In this document: positions 25,680 through 34,881 of the stretch, one piece after another
Layout: every line of letters begins with the position of its first letter
Position numbering within the stretch: position 1 is the stretch's first letter
Assembly: GCF_032670585.1 (NCBI RefSeq)
Contig: NZ_JAVQHL010000002.1
Location: 1,302,001-1,366,000 of the forward strand
DNA: 64,000 nucleotides
Direction: 5' to 3'
Source: Ostreiculturibacter nitratireducens
GTDB lineage: Bacteria > Pseudomonadota > Alphaproteobacteria > Rhodobacterales > Rhodobacteraceae
Notes under the pieces: generated by a model
Seen by the model: only the letters and a program-made list of their open reading frames with translations
Told to the model about the DNA's origin: nothing
Database searches by the model: none
Made by a program: the position numbers and the translations under genes

Positions 25680-26642
25680 ATGACGGCGCTGATCCTGCTC
25701 ACACAGGTCGCGATGCCCCTGGCCCTGTTGGCCTGGCTTGGCTTCTGGCCCGCCGGCAGCATGGTCGGGCTCCTGCTTCAGGCTGCGGGGACGGCTGTCT
25801 TTCTCTTCGCGCTGGCGCGGGTGGCGCAATGGGCGGTTCCGGTCTGGTGGCTGCCGTGGGTCTATGGTGCGCTCTGGCTCGTGCTCACCGGCGCCGCGCT
25901 CCTGCGCAAGGATGTCTCCGGCCTGCCCTGGCTGCCCTACGCGCCTGCCGGATGGGTCGTGGCCGCCTTGTCGGTTGTGCTCCTCGGCCTCGGAGGCTGC
26001 TATGGGGCACGGGCGATGCTGGGGCAGCGTCTGCCGCCGGTAGAGGTCGTGGATATCGCCAATCCATTCGGCCCCGGACGCTATCTGGTCGGCCATGGCG
26101 GTTCCAATACGCTGGTAAACGGGCATATGCGGACGCTCGATGACAGCGTCGCGCGGTTCCGGCCCTGGCGCGGTCAATCCTACGCGGTGGATTTCTTCGG
26201 GTTGGGCCCGTGGGGCCTGCGGGCCCGCGGGTGGCGGCCCGCCGATCCGGCGGCCTATGCGATCTTCGGGGCCAAATTGCGCGCGCCCTGCGCTGGCGTG
26301 GTGATCGCCGCCGAGGGCGATTGGCCCGATTTCGAGGTGCCGCAGGAGGACCCGGTCAACCGGCTCGGCAACCATGTGATCCTGCACTGCGGCGCGGCCG
26401 AAATCGTGCTGGCGCACATGCGGCAAGGGAGCATCCCGGTCACGCCCGGCGACAGGGTGGCCCTGGGCGACCGGCTGGGCGAGGTCGGTAATTCCGGCGC
26501 CTCGACCGAGCCGCATCTGCACATCCACGCGCAACGGCCTGCGCCCGAGGGTGCGCCGCCGATCTCGGGCGATCCGCTTGGGCTTCGCATCGATGGCCGG
26601 TTTCTGGTGCGGGGCGATCGTCTGTCCGGCGCGCGGATCTGA
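25680..26642 (+). CDS. membrane-anchored M23 family metallopeptidase
   Basis: 320-aa protein. The first 115 residues hold four hydrophobic segments, and the rest is an M23 (LytM) domain with NHVILHCGAAEIVLAHM and the zinc-binding HLHIH (HxH) near 280. The core GDRLGEVGNSGAS-EPHLHIH is intact, although the usual first His (HxxxD) region is less clear: HGGSNTLVNGH lies near 139-149. Active members cut peptidoglycan cross-links. It starts 37 bp after the serine hydrolase gene, in the same operon, and converges on the minus-strand operon ending at 26665. Confidence 0.85.
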   Translation: MTALILLTQVAMPLALLAWLGFWPAGSMVGLLLQAAGTAVFLFALARVAQWAVPVWWLPWVYGALWLVLTGAALLRKDVSGLPWLPYAPAGWVVAALSVVLLGLGGCYGARAMLGQRLPPVEVVDIANPFGPGRYLVGHGGSNTLVNGHMRTLDDSVARFRPWRGQSYAVDFFGLGPWGLRARGWRPADPAAYAIFGAKLRAPCAGVVIAAEGDWPDFEVPQEDPVNRLGNHVILHCGAAEIVLAHMRQGSIPVTPGDRVALGDRLGEVGNSGASTEPHLHIHAQRPAPEGAPPISGDPLGLRIDGRFLVRGDRLSGARI

Positions 26643-26651
26643 TCAGTCCCG

Positions 26652-26679
26652 CAGGACAACCAGGTCAGGACAACCAGGT
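26652..26679. repeat. perfect 14-bp tandem duplication
   Basis: The unit CAGGACAACCAGGT occurs twice in a row between two convergent genes and reaches into the 3' end of the minus-strand gene ending at 26665. It looks like a recent slippage duplication; no function is suggested. Confidence 0.8.
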
Positions 26680-27075
26680 CAGGGCAGCCAAAACCAGCAC
26701 GATCGGCAACCGGGCCAGACCGATCCGCCGCCATGTCTTCGGGTCGGACACGGAAGACACGGCCGCGCGCCCCCTCGGATTGAAGACCAGCGTGGCCGAC
26801 TTGACTGCCCAGAGCGCCGGGACACCGGCGACAAGCGCCCAGCCGGGCCGGGTGCTGCCCGCGTCAGAACGCAAGGCGAAATCCACCGCGCCAAGTCCCC
26901 AGAGCGCGAGCAACAGCGCCGCCAGACCCCATACCGGCCACGGCCGCCGGGCGCCGCCATAGGCCCAGACCTCGAGCATGCCCCAACGTTTGGGGAACAG
27001 GAGCATGCCAAGGCTCGTCGCCGCGGCCAAAAGCGTCAGCGAGGCGCCGAAGATCGTGAGCCATGGCAGGGTCAT
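26665..27075 (-). CDS. small membrane protein, last gene of hydrolase operon
   Basis: 136-aa protein with about four hydrophobic segments (5-27, 48-63, 80-98, 120-135) and a charged middle. I recognise no domain. Its start overlaps the stop of the alpha/beta hydrolase (ATGA), so it is translated from the same long transcript. The 3' end overlaps a 14-bp tandem duplication, which may have shifted its last codons. Confidence 0.75.
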   Translation of the reverse strand: MTLPWLTIFGASLTLLAAATSLGMLLFPKRWGMLEVWAYGGARRPWPVWGLAALLLALWGLGAVDFALRSDAGSTRPGWALVAGVPALWAVKSATLVFNPRGRAAVSSVSDPKTWRRIGLARLPIVLVLAALTWLS

Positions 27076-28094
27076 TCAGGGCGCGCCTCGATGTCGGCCG
27101 CGAACCCGCGCACCATCTCCACGAAGCGATCGGTCTCGGTCAGGAACGGCGCGTGGCCCGATCCGTCGAAAACCTCCATCCGCGTGCCCGGAGGGGCCTC
27201 GACCACTGCTAGCCACTCCTGCACCAGCGGGACCGGCGTATTCCAGTCCTGCGCACCCGCGATCAGCAGCATCGGCACCGGCATTCGGGGCACCTCGGCG
27301 ATCAGGTCGCGCGCGAGATACGCGTCCCACATCGGCCCGCTGCCGCGGTTGGCACCGTCGAACCAGCGCCGGTAGTCGGGCAGGCGGTATTCCGGTGCGG
27401 CGAGCGCATGCGGCAACATGGAGATGAGCGGGACGTTCATGCCGCCGCCATTGGCCTCGACCTCCCGCATGAGACGGACGTATAGATCGTGATCGCGGAA
27501 GGCCTGCGCGTCCATGCCCGAGAGATCGGAGGGTGCAACCTTGCGTAGCCAGTCGAGCGTCAGGGTCGCGCCGCGCAGCGTGTCCACATGCTGGCCGACC
27601 CCGATGTAGCCAGCGTAATCCTCGGGCCAGCGCGCCACCAGGCGCGCGCCCAGCATCGTGCCCCAGGAATGGCCGAGCACGATCACCGGCTGCTCGCCCA
27701 CGCGTTCGCGCAACAGCGCGGTGACCTCCCGCGCGTCCATGAGGAACCGCTCGAGCGTCATGGTCGCCGGGTCGAAATCGGGCGGGTTCGACTTGCCCGC
27801 GCCGCGCTGGTCCCAGTGGACGACGACGAAATCCCGTTCCAGGTCGCCCGTCAGGCCATGGATCGGCATCTGCGCCGCGCCCGGCCCGCCATGCAGCCAA
27901 AGCAGGATCGGGTTGGCGCGGTCCGCGCCCCGGATCAGGAGCCACTGCGTCATGCCGCCGATCTCGGCCGTGACCAGTTCTGCAATCGGGTCGGGGCCGG
28001 CGACGGAGGAGGTGCGGGCCGGCAGGGATTTCCAGATCAGCCCGCCGGCAACGGCCGCGATCAGGACGAGCAGCACAAGACGCAGGAAGGTCAT
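27072..28094 (-). CDS. alpha/beta hydrolase, proline iminopeptidase-like
   Basis: 340-aa hydrolase with an N-terminal signal or anchor helix (5-22). The oxyanion motif HGGPG (about 69-73), WDQRGAGKS, the nucleophile elbow GHSWGT and the terminal GSGHAPF are the marks of the proline iminopeptidase/S33 group. Extracytoplasmic location is inferred from the N-terminus. It shares ATGA overlaps with both neighbours (serine hydrolase upstream, membrane protein downstream). The gene at 29568-30710 is a paralog in the same operon. Confidence 0.88.
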   Translation of the reverse strand: MTFLRLVLLVLIAAVAGGLIWKSLPARTSSVAGPDPIAELVTAEIGGMTQWLLIRGADRANPILLWLHGGPGAAQMPIHGLTGDLERDFVVVHWDQRGAGKSNPPDFDPATMTLERFLMDAREVTALLRERVGEQPVIVLGHSWGTMLGARLVARWPEDYAGYIGVGQHVDTLRGATLTLDWLRKVAPSDLSGMDAQAFRDHDLYVRLMREVEANGGGMNVPLISMLPHALAAPEYRLPDYRRWFDGANRGSGPMWDAYLARDLIAEVPRMPVPMLLIAGAQDWNTPVPLVQEWLAVVEAPPGTRMEVFDGSGHAPFLTETDRFVEMVRGFAADIEARPE

Positions 28095-29551
28095 CGCTGC
28101 CGCTCCGGTGCGAGGGCCAACGCGGAAAGGCCAAGCCCCGCAAGGCTCGAGGCCGCGCCAAGCCAGGGCCAGAGGCCCGGCAGGATCGAGAACAGGAAGA
28201 GATAGTCCTGCGCTGTGGCCCAGAGGGGCCAGATGATCAGGGCTGCGCCGACCCCGCCCGCCGTGAGCCGTGCAAAACGGAGGCGTCTTCCGGTCCGTGA
28301 CGCCATCCAGATGCCGAGCGCCCCGACGAGGAGGCCGAGTGCGATGCCGATACGCGCCGCCCGCTCGGCCAGAAGGACGCGCGACATACCGACCGGTTCA
28401 ACACCGAGGCTGTCCGACCAGTCCTGCAGGATCGCGGCGAAAAGCGGCCAGGCCCGCTGGCTGTTCGACAGGATCACGATGCCGTCGCCCGTCTCCGGAA
28501 CGAGGTGCATGTGGCTCATCCAGCCGTATCCCTGGCCGCCATGCCAGACTGCATGCCGCCCGTCGGAAAGCGTTTCGGTGAAGTGCCCGAGCGCGTAGCC
28601 TTCCGCGGCGAAGGCGAACAGTCCGCCGACCGCGACCTCGGCCCGGTGAAGGCCGGCCACGCCCTCGGGCGAAAGCACAGATTGCTCCGCGCCCGCCATC
28701 CCGGCGATGGCGAAACGCGCGATATCGGCTGCGGTGGCATGCAGCCCACCCGAGGCGCGCCCCGGATAGACATAGGCGGAAACGGGTCGTCCCCGCAGGT
28801 CGTGGCCCACGGGCATGTCCGCGCCGGTCCAGTCGAAGCTCGCCCCCGGCATGCCAAGGGGCGAAAGCACCTCGTGCACCATGAGCGCGGCGAAATCCTC
28901 ACTTGTGCAGTCCTCGATCACGAGTTCGAGCAGGTTGTATCCGGTATCGGAGTAGGAAAACCCGGACCCCGGCGTGGCGATCAGGCTGAAATCCTGCGCG
29001 ATGTGTTCGGGCAAGCCGGGCTTCGGCCCTTGGGGCGGGAAGCGCGCGGCGTAGTCGCCGAGGCCGATACCGGCGCTGTGGCTCAGGAGCGCGCGGGGGG
29101 TGATCGGATCCGCGCCTTCGGGCAAGCGCCAGCGCGTCAGGCAATCGTCGATGGGCGCGTCGAGGTCGAGCCGCCCGGTCTCGGCCAGCCGCATCGCACC
29201 CCAGGCGGTGACGGGCTTGGAGATCGATTCCACCCGGAACAGCGCCTCGGCAGTCATCGGCGCGCCTGCTGCGGGGGCGGCCATGCCGAAGAACCCGGTC
29301 CAGACCGGCGCGGCGCCCTCGATCACCACGATCACCGCGCCTGGCACACCGTCGCGGGCCATCCGTTCGGGCACAGTCTGCGACAGGCGGAGCGCCAGCG
29401 GTGACCCGTCCTGCGCGGCCAGATGCGAGGGCATCGCTGCCAGCAGAAGGACGACAAGACGTCCGATCCGACCCGCCAGAACGACCACGGAGCAGATCAG
29501 AGACCACTTCGGTTTGGCGCGCGGAGATGCGTATGCGGCGGGCAACTTCAC
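28091..29551 (-). CDS. beta-lactamase-family serine hydrolase with C-terminal membrane helices
   Basis: 486-aa serine hydrolase. A signal/anchor segment (about 28-46, cleavage possible at LAAQ) precedes a class C beta-lactamase-like domain with S109 in S-I-S-K, YSDTGYN and HGGQG. About three hydrophobic segments end the chain, as in the paralog at 23756. The start is a GTG at 29551; no later ATG would preserve the signal sequence. The stop overlaps the next gene's start. Predicted peptidase/esterase at the outer face of the membrane. Confidence 0.85.
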   Translation of the reverse strand: MKLPAAYASPRAKPKWSLICSVVVLAGRIGRLVVLLLAAMPSHLAAQDGSPLALRLSQTVPERMARDGVPGAVIVVIEGAAPVWTGFFGMAAPAAGAPMTAEALFRVESISKPVTAWGAMRLAETGRLDLDAPIDDCLTRWRLPEGADPITPRALLSHSAGIGLGDYAARFPPQGPKPGLPEHIAQDFSLIATPGSGFSYSDTGYNLLELVIEDCTSEDFAALMVHEVLSPLGMPGASFDWTGADMPVGHDLRGRPVSAYVYPGRASGGLHATAADIARFAIAGMAGAEQSVLSPEGVAGLHRAEVAVGGLFAFAAEGYALGHFTETLSDGRHAVWHGGQGYGWMSHMHLVPETGDGIVILSNSQRAWPLFAAILQDWSDSLGVEPVGMSRVLLAERAARIGIALGLLVGALGIWMASRTGRRLRFARLTAGGVGAALIIWPLWATAQDYLFLFSILPGLWPWLGAASSLAGLGLSALALAPERQR

Positions 29552-29567
29552 GGAAGGTCATCCCGGG

Positions 29568-30710
29568 TCAATCGTCGGCATCCGCCAATTCCGTGCTGCC
29601 GCGCAGCACGTCGTTCAACATGATGTCCGTGGCCCGTTCGGGTTCCTCGAAAAGCGGGCTGTGGGCGGAGTTCTCGAAGACGTAGAACCCCTTCACCGGC
29701 GCCTCGATCGCATCGAAATAGGCGCGCGCGAGGTCCGGGTGCGCGGTCCGGTCGTGGCGGCCGACGAAGAAATAGACAGGCAGTTCGAACCGGGTCAGCC
29801 GCGTTCTCAAGTCGTCGCGCAGCAGGTCCTCCCAGAAGAAGGGCCGCGACCAGAGCTTGCCGCGCCAGACGTTGATCTTGTCCATCAGCGTATAGGCCCG
29901 TACCCGCCAGACCGGCAGGAAGATGCCCGTGATGACGGAGTCGATGTCGCGGGTATGCCCGACGCCCGCCCGGTGCATGGCCGCGTCACGCAGCCGCATC
30001 CATGCCGGCGACGTTCCCGCCTCCATGCTGACCGGCGCGGCCTCCAGCCGGCCGACCATGGCCGTGTCGCCGCGTGCGCGGTAGGTGTCGAGCAATTCGG
30101 CATGCGCCATGACCTCCGAGCGCAGCTGATGGGCGATCTGGGCCATCCCGACATAGGCGAGGAACCGGTCGGGTGCTGCGGCGGCGACCTGTATGCCGAG
30201 GTAGCTGCCCCAGGAATGACCGAAAAGCAGGATACGGTCCTGATCGAAGCGGTCGCGCAGGTAGTCCGCCACTTCGATCGTGTCCGAAATCATCTGCTCC
30301 ATGGTCATGGTCTCGGGCGGAATATCGGCCGAGAAGGACATGCCGGCCCCGCGCTGTTCCCACCAGACGATGGTGAAATGACGCTCCAACCCTGTCGGAT
30401 AATCCAGGTCCATGAAGATCTCGGTCATGCCGGGTCCGCCGTGCAGGAACAGCAGGACCGGGTTGGCGGGGTCGGTGCTCTGGATGATCATGCCTTGCGG
30501 GATGCCGCCGATCTCGATGGTGACACGCTCCGACAGGCTGCCGGGGATCACGGTTCCGCCTGCGTCGCGCAGCGGGTCCGGTCGGCCGGGGCTGATGGCC
30601 ACGAGCCAGGCGAGGCCCAAGGCGAGGCCCGTCAGAAGGATCAGCCCTGCAACGGTCATCGCCCGGCCGAAGCTGCTGAAGAGAGACCGGCGTCTGGTTC
30701 TTGATGCCAT
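29568..30710 (-). CDS. alpha/beta hydrolase, proline iminopeptidase-like paralog
   Basis: 380-aa hydrolase with an N-terminal membrane or signal helix (about 18-38). It has HGGPGMTE, WWEQRGAGMS, the nucleophile elbow GHSWGS and the terminal ENSAHSPLF, so the catalytic Ser-Asp-His set appears complete. Very similar in layout to the product of 27072-28094. It starts at ATG 30710, 31 bp after the amidohydrolase gene, and is followed by the serine hydrolase with a 16-bp gap. Substrate unknown; prolyl peptides or lactones are typical. Confidence 0.87.
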   Translation of the reverse strand: MASRTRRRSLFSSFGRAMTVAGLILLTGLALGLAWLVAISPGRPDPLRDAGGTVIPGSLSERVTIEIGGIPQGMIIQSTDPANPVLLFLHGGPGMTEIFMDLDYPTGLERHFTIVWWEQRGAGMSFSADIPPETMTMEQMISDTIEVADYLRDRFDQDRILLFGHSWGSYLGIQVAAAAPDRFLAYVGMAQIAHQLRSEVMAHAELLDTYRARGDTAMVGRLEAAPVSMEAGTSPAWMRLRDAAMHRAGVGHTRDIDSVITGIFLPVWRVRAYTLMDKINVWRGKLWSRPFFWEDLLRDDLRTRLTRFELPVYFFVGRHDRTAHPDLARAYFDAIEAPVKGFYVFENSAHSPLFEEPERATDIMLNDVLRGSTELADADD

Positions 30711-30741
30711 CTCGGCGCGCCTTTCCCGACAGATCCCATGC

Positions 30742-32169
30742 CTACTGTCCGCGGTCCAGAAGCATGGTTTCAAGTCCGTCCAGCGCCGCACGATCCAGCA
30801 CCCGTCCGCCGACGATGACCATTTGCGGTCGGCGCAGCGTCGAGAGGCCCTCCAGCGGGTTGGCATCGAGCAGAACGAGGTCGGCCCGCCGTCCCTGCGC
30901 AATGGTGCCGTCCTGATGGTCCAGCCCGAAGAAGCGCGGCGGGGCCACGGTGGCGGTGTAGAGCGCTTCGCGGGGGGTGAGGCCGATGGCAACGTAGAGG
31001 TCCAGTTCGTCGAGCAGCGAGAAGCCGTGGAACAGGTAGGGGTTGGCGAAGGAGGCGTCGGTGGAGGCCAGGATCGGCACGCCCGCCCTGTGGGCCATGA
31101 GGAACGTCCGCCGGTCGAGCGCGATGCTGTCCCCGGCCAGAGCGCGCACCTCGTCGGTCATCGCCTCCAGTCTGAAGTCGGGCCGACCCCAGGCCGCGCG
31201 CACCTCGGCCGGGATCATGCGCATCCGGGGCGCGTCGGGTGCGGGCCAGTTGCCGGTGTAGAAATCGGCCACGACCAGCGTCGGGCTGACATGCATCTTG
31301 GCCTGCGCCATCCGCGCCAGCACCGCCTCGCACAGGCTTTCGTCCCAGGTTTCCAGGATCATCCGGTTGCGCGCCGCCATGATCTCGAAGATACGATCGA
31401 GTTCCGCGCCCTCGGCCATGGCTGTGCGCAAGCTCTCCAGCATAGCGTCTTCTGCGGTCGCGCAGGCCATGGCCACCCGCCCGAAATGTTCCATCCCGTT
31501 CTGACCGGCGTCCATGGCGGTGCCGAGCGCGACCCGTTCGGGAATGTGCCCGACGAAGGGCAGCCCAGCGTCGTGGGCCGCCTCGGCCAGCGCGAGATAG
31601 GTCGCTTCGTCCAGCATCGAATAGGCCTTGACGGCGGCCCAGCCTTCTGCGGCGATCCGGTCCACGACGCCCCGTGCCTCGTCTGGCGTATCGGCCAAGA
31701 ACATGCCGGGCCACGACCCGGGGCGAGCATCAACCCAGGCCCCGGCGAGGATCAGGCGCGGGCCCAGAACCTCGCCCGCCTCGATCCGGGCCTGCAATGC
31801 CTTTTGCTCGGCGATGGGCCAAAGCGCGCCCATGTCGCGGATGCCGGTGACGCCATTGAGCAGGTAAAGCGGCAGCGCCGTTTCGGGTTCGGATGTCGAA
31901 GAGAAGATGTGCACATGGCTATCCCAGAGGCCCGGGATCAGGTAGCCGCCCGCACCGTTCACGGGCGTTGCCGTGTCCGAAGCGATTTCTTCGCCGACCT
32001 CCGCGATCAGACCGTTGCGGATCAGCACGGATTGGCCGGGGGTGAGGGTGCCCTCGATCACGTCAACGATGGTGACGTCGCGGAGCAGGGTCTCGGATTG
32101 CGCCTGTGCCTGTGCCGCTACGATGACGGCCAGGGCCAATGCCAGAAGGAGCTTGAAACCGTACTTCAT
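30742..32169 (-). CDS. secreted amidohydrolase family protein
   Basis: 475-aa metal-dependent hydrolase with a clear signal peptide (residues 1-23, cleavage at AQA-Q). The metal-binding HVH follows LIPGLWDSHVHIF, later blocks include VGHIPERV and DASFANPYLFHG, and the C-terminal GTIAQGRRADLVLLDANPL is typical of imidazolonepropionase/dipeptidase-like amidohydrolases. It would act in the periplasm on cyclic amides or peptides. It overlaps the upstream reductase gene by 4 bp (ATGA). Confidence 0.9.
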   Translation of the reverse strand: MKYGFKLLLALALAVIVAAQAQAQSETLLRDVTIVDVIEGTLTPGQSVLIRNGLIAEVGEEIASDTATPVNGAGGYLIPGLWDSHVHIFSSTSEPETALPLYLLNGVTGIRDMGALWPIAEQKALQARIEAGEVLGPRLILAGAWVDARPGSWPGMFLADTPDEARGVVDRIAAEGWAAVKAYSMLDEATYLALAEAAHDAGLPFVGHIPERVALGTAMDAGQNGMEHFGRVAMACATAEDAMLESLRTAMAEGAELDRIFEIMAARNRMILETWDESLCEAVLARMAQAKMHVSPTLVVADFYTGNWPAPDAPRMRMIPAEVRAAWGRPDFRLEAMTDEVRALAGDSIALDRRTFLMAHRAGVPILASTDASFANPYLFHGFSLLDELDLYVAIGLTPREALYTATVAPPRFFGLDHQDGTIAQGRRADLVLLDANPLEGLSTLRRPQMVIVGGRVLDRAALDGLETMLLDRGQ

Positions 32170-33173
32170 TGCTCCGTAACCCTCAGAAGCAGTTTCCCTG
32201 CAACCTCACCCGCCTCGACCCGTTCATGCGCGCGCCGCACCTCGGCCAGCGGCAGCACCTCGGCAACCACGGGGGCGATGCGGCCCGTCGCGAGCATCTC
32301 GAAAAGCCTAGTCAGGTCGTCGCGGAACCAGTCGGGGTGCTTTCGCCGCATCGCGCCGATGGAATAGAACGCGGTCGCGTGGCCGTTCGGCAGCCAGTCC
32401 CAGAGTTTCAGCTTCACGAAATCCATCGGGATCGAGCCGCCGCGGCCCAGCACCTCGTTCTGGAAGCCGAACGCCACCAGCATGCCGCCGGGCTTCAGCG
32501 CATGGAGCGACCGCGCGAGACTGTCGCCGCCTAGCGGGTCGAAGGCGACATCAACCCCGCCCGTCGCCTCATGCACTGCCGCCTCGGGCGCGTCGGCATC
32601 CAGCGGCGTCGCGCCAAGGCTGCGGATCAGGTCGTGCTTGGCGGTAATATCGGTGCCGAAGGCCGCGATCCCCGCATCGCGCGCCAGTTGCAGCATGGCC
32701 GTGCCGACCGCGCCGCCCGCGCCGTGGATGAGCAGGCTCTGGCCCGCCTGCATCTTCGCCACGCGGGTGAGCATCTGGTAGGGCGTGACCGCCGACAGGA
32801 TCATGCCGAGCGCATCGACATCCGACACGCCCTCTGGCACCGGCGTCAGCCTGTCCTCGGGCAAACAGATGTACTCAGCATAGGCGCCGATGGTCGTCAG
32901 GTCCGCCACCCGGTCGCCCGGCTTGAAGCGCTGCGCGCCGGGGCCGGTGGCGTCGACGATCCCCACCATGTCGTAGCCCGGGGTGAAGGGCGGCTTGTCC
33001 TTCACATCGGGATACATCCCCTTGCGGATCATCACGTCGGTGAAGGCGGCGCTGGTCACCAGCACACGGATGCGCACCTCGCCCGTCGCGGGCTCGGGCC
33101 GGTCGGAGACGGTTTCAAGCTCCAGTTCCTCGGGGCCGCCGAAGGCGTTCAGTCTGACACGGGTATAGGGCAT
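32166..33173 (-). CDS. MDR-family oxidoreductase, quinone reductase-like
   Basis: 335-aa medium-chain dehydrogenase/reductase. A GroES-like domain is followed by a Rossmann fold with HGAGGAVGTAMLQLARDAG near 150-168. The catalytic zinc ligands of alcohol dehydrogenases are missing, which favours NADPH-dependent quinone or enone reduction (QOR/zeta-crystallin type). No signal peptide, so it is cytoplasmic, unlike several exported neighbours. It lies 19 bp after the alpha/beta hydrolase and overlaps the amidohydrolase start. Confidence 0.9.
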   Translation of the reverse strand: MPYTRVRLNAFGGPEELELETVSDRPEPATGEVRIRVLVTSAAFTDVMIRKGMYPDVKDKPPFTPGYDMVGIVDATGPGAQRFKPGDRVADLTTIGAYAEYICLPEDRLTPVPEGVSDVDALGMILSAVTPYQMLTRVAKMQAGQSLLIHGAGGAVGTAMLQLARDAGIAAFGTDITAKHDLIRSLGATPLDADAPEAAVHEATGGVDVAFDPLGGDSLARSLHALKPGGMLVAFGFQNEVLGRGGSIPMDFVKLKLWDWLPNGHATAFYSIGAMRRKHPDWFRDDLTRLFEMLATGRIAPVVAEVLPLAEVRRAHERVEAGEVAGKLLLRVTEQ

Positions 33174-33192
33174 CTTGTCTCTCCTTGCGGGG

Positions 33193-34155
33193 TCAGGACC
33201 GCCCCGTCTGGCTCACGAAATCGGCGATCTCTCGGGTCAGGGCGTCGTCATGGCCCAGCCAGATGTGACCGCCGTCGGGGTAGAGGATCAGCCGCGCATC
33301 GGGGATGCGGTCGGCAAGAAGGCGCGCGGTGTCCGCGGTGCCGAAGAGGTCATCCTCGCAGGACAGGATCAGCGTCGGCACGGTGATCCGCTCGTAATCG
33401 GTGGGCGATGGCGCTCCGGCCCAGAAGCCGTCGGTTCGCAGGCCGTCGATCTTGCGGCTGATCGGGAAAATCTGGTCGAGGATCGTGCGGGCGCGCAGGC
33501 GCTCCGCCTCCGGGACCCGGTTGAGAAGGTCTGGGTCGGTCGCCAGAAGCGTGCGGATCATCTGGCCGGGTGCGAGGCGCGACAGGGACCAGAACGCGAA
33601 ATCCGAGCCGAGCACGGCGGCCACGGCAAGCCGCTGCAGTGCCGTGAACTCCACCGGGTCGCGATCCGTCAGGTTGGCAGCCGGGACGATCAGGACAAGA
33701 TGCGAACACCGGTCGGGATGGCGCAGCGCAAACTCGGCCGCCGTCAACGCCCCGGCCGAGCCACCGGCGACGGGCAGCCGGTCGATGCCCAGATGGTCGA
33801 GCAACGTGACCAACGTGTCGGCCTGGTGCACGGGCGAGGCGTCTTCGGGAAAGGCGCTGCCGAGGTAGCCGAAGCGCGAGGGCGCAACGATGCGGAAGCC
33901 GCTCCGGCGGAGCCCGGACGCGAAGAGGAGCCCCTGGTCGAACCCGCCGCCGGTTCCGTGGATCATCATCAGGGGCGGGCCGTCCCCGGCGACCGCGTAT
34001 TCCAGCGGCCCCGCGCCTGTCTCGATCACGGTGCCTTGCCCGAACAGCCTGCTATCGGCCTGCATGCGCGCCTCGCGGAAAGCGCCCGCGGCAAAGCCGC
34101 CACCGGCAAGCGCCAGCCCACCGAGGCCCAGAAGAAGGGTGCGCCGCGTCGTCAT
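33193..34155 (-). CDS. exported alpha/beta hydrolase
   Basis: 320-aa hydrolase. The N-terminus MTTRRTLLLGLGGLALAGGGFAAGA resembles a Tat-like or lipid-anchor signal. Catalytic pattern: HGTGGGF as oxyanion region, GGSAGA as nucleophile elbow, and DGGHIWLGH carrying the His. Its start overlaps the stop of the flavodoxin gene (ATGA). The family is broad (esterases, haloperoxidase-like, carboxylesterases), so substrate is unknown. Confidence 0.87.
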   Translation of the reverse strand: MTTRRTLLLGLGGLALAGGGFAAGAFREARMQADSRLFGQGTVIETGAGPLEYAVAGDGPPLMMIHGTGGGFDQGLLFASGLRRSGFRIVAPSRFGYLGSAFPEDASPVHQADTLVTLLDHLGIDRLPVAGGSAGALTAAEFALRHPDRCSHLVLIVPAANLTDRDPVEFTALQRLAVAAVLGSDFAFWSLSRLAPGQMIRTLLATDPDLLNRVPEAERLRARTILDQIFPISRKIDGLRTDGFWAGAPSPTDYERITVPTLILSCEDDLFGTADTARLLADRIPDARLILYPDGGHIWLGHDDALTREIADFVSQTGRS

Positions 34156-34796
34156 GTCGGTGCCGACGCAAGCCGCGGCGCCAGCCCGTCTGTCCAGGCG
34201 GCGATCCTTTCCCAGTCTCGCCTGTCGCCGACCGGGGATTTCACGAGGCGCACGGCGAGGCGGTCGAGGAAAGACAGGCGTGCGGGGTCGATCATGCCTT
34301 CGAAGAAGACTTCGTCGGTAGGTGTGATCAGATCACGCGCCTTCGCGGTGTATTTCGCGCGCTCTTCCACGGCGGCGGGATCGTCACCGAGAGCGAGCAT
34401 GTGCATCGTGAAGAAGGCTACCGGCATGGCGGACAGCGCGTCGCGGTTTGCCGAAACGAAATCCGTCATCTCCGGCAACCAGGACGCGTAGCGCACCGCG
34501 CTGCCGAGGACGGCTCCGCGATAACCCTCAAGGCTTGTCACCTCGTTCACGGATCGTGCTTCGGCCGAAAGGCCGGCTTCGCAAAGTCGACCGGCGATGG
34601 CGTCGGCGACCTCGGCGGTCGAGCCGGTCCGTGTTGCGTAGGCCACGAGGATCCTGTCGGTCATGCGGGGGTCTCCCTGGCAAGCGGAGGTGATGAGTAT
34701 GAGTGCGGGGCTCCGTGTCGCGCCTCTGATGCCCAACGCGACCAAGCCGATACCGGCGAGCGCGAACAGAAACCTGCGTCGTCCCATGAGCCGCAT
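34152..34796 (-). CDS. flavodoxin-domain protein, possibly membrane-anchored
   Basis: The flavodoxin domain starts at MTDRILVAYATRTGSTAEVADAI, where TRTGSTAE is the FMN phosphate loop; it resembles the HemG/flavodoxin_5 group. ATG 34664 with AGGGAGA upstream would give just this domain (170 aa). ATG 34796, also with a GGGGGG site, adds MGRRRFLFALAGIGLVALGI, a Tat/anchor-like leader, and is given here. Either start keeps the ATGA overlap with the following hydrolase. Likely an electron donor or oxidase partner for the operon's reductase; this is inference. Confidence 0.8.
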   Translation of the reverse strand: MRLMGRRRFLFALAGIGLVALGIRGATRSPALILITSACQGDPRMTDRILVAYATRTGSTAEVADAIAGRLCEAGLSAEARSVNEVTSLEGYRGAVLGSAVRYASWLPEMTDFVSANRDALSAMPVAFFTMHMLALGDDPAAVEERAKYTAKARDLITPTDEVFFEGMIDPARLSFLDRLAVRLVKSPVGDRRDWERIAAWTDGLAPRLASAPT

Positions 34797-34881
34797 GGCT
34801 ACCCCCCTGTGAACCTGAAAGTGGGACCAGCCACGGCGGAACCCTGCAAGAGGGACCATGCAGAAGCTCTGCGATCGGTTG

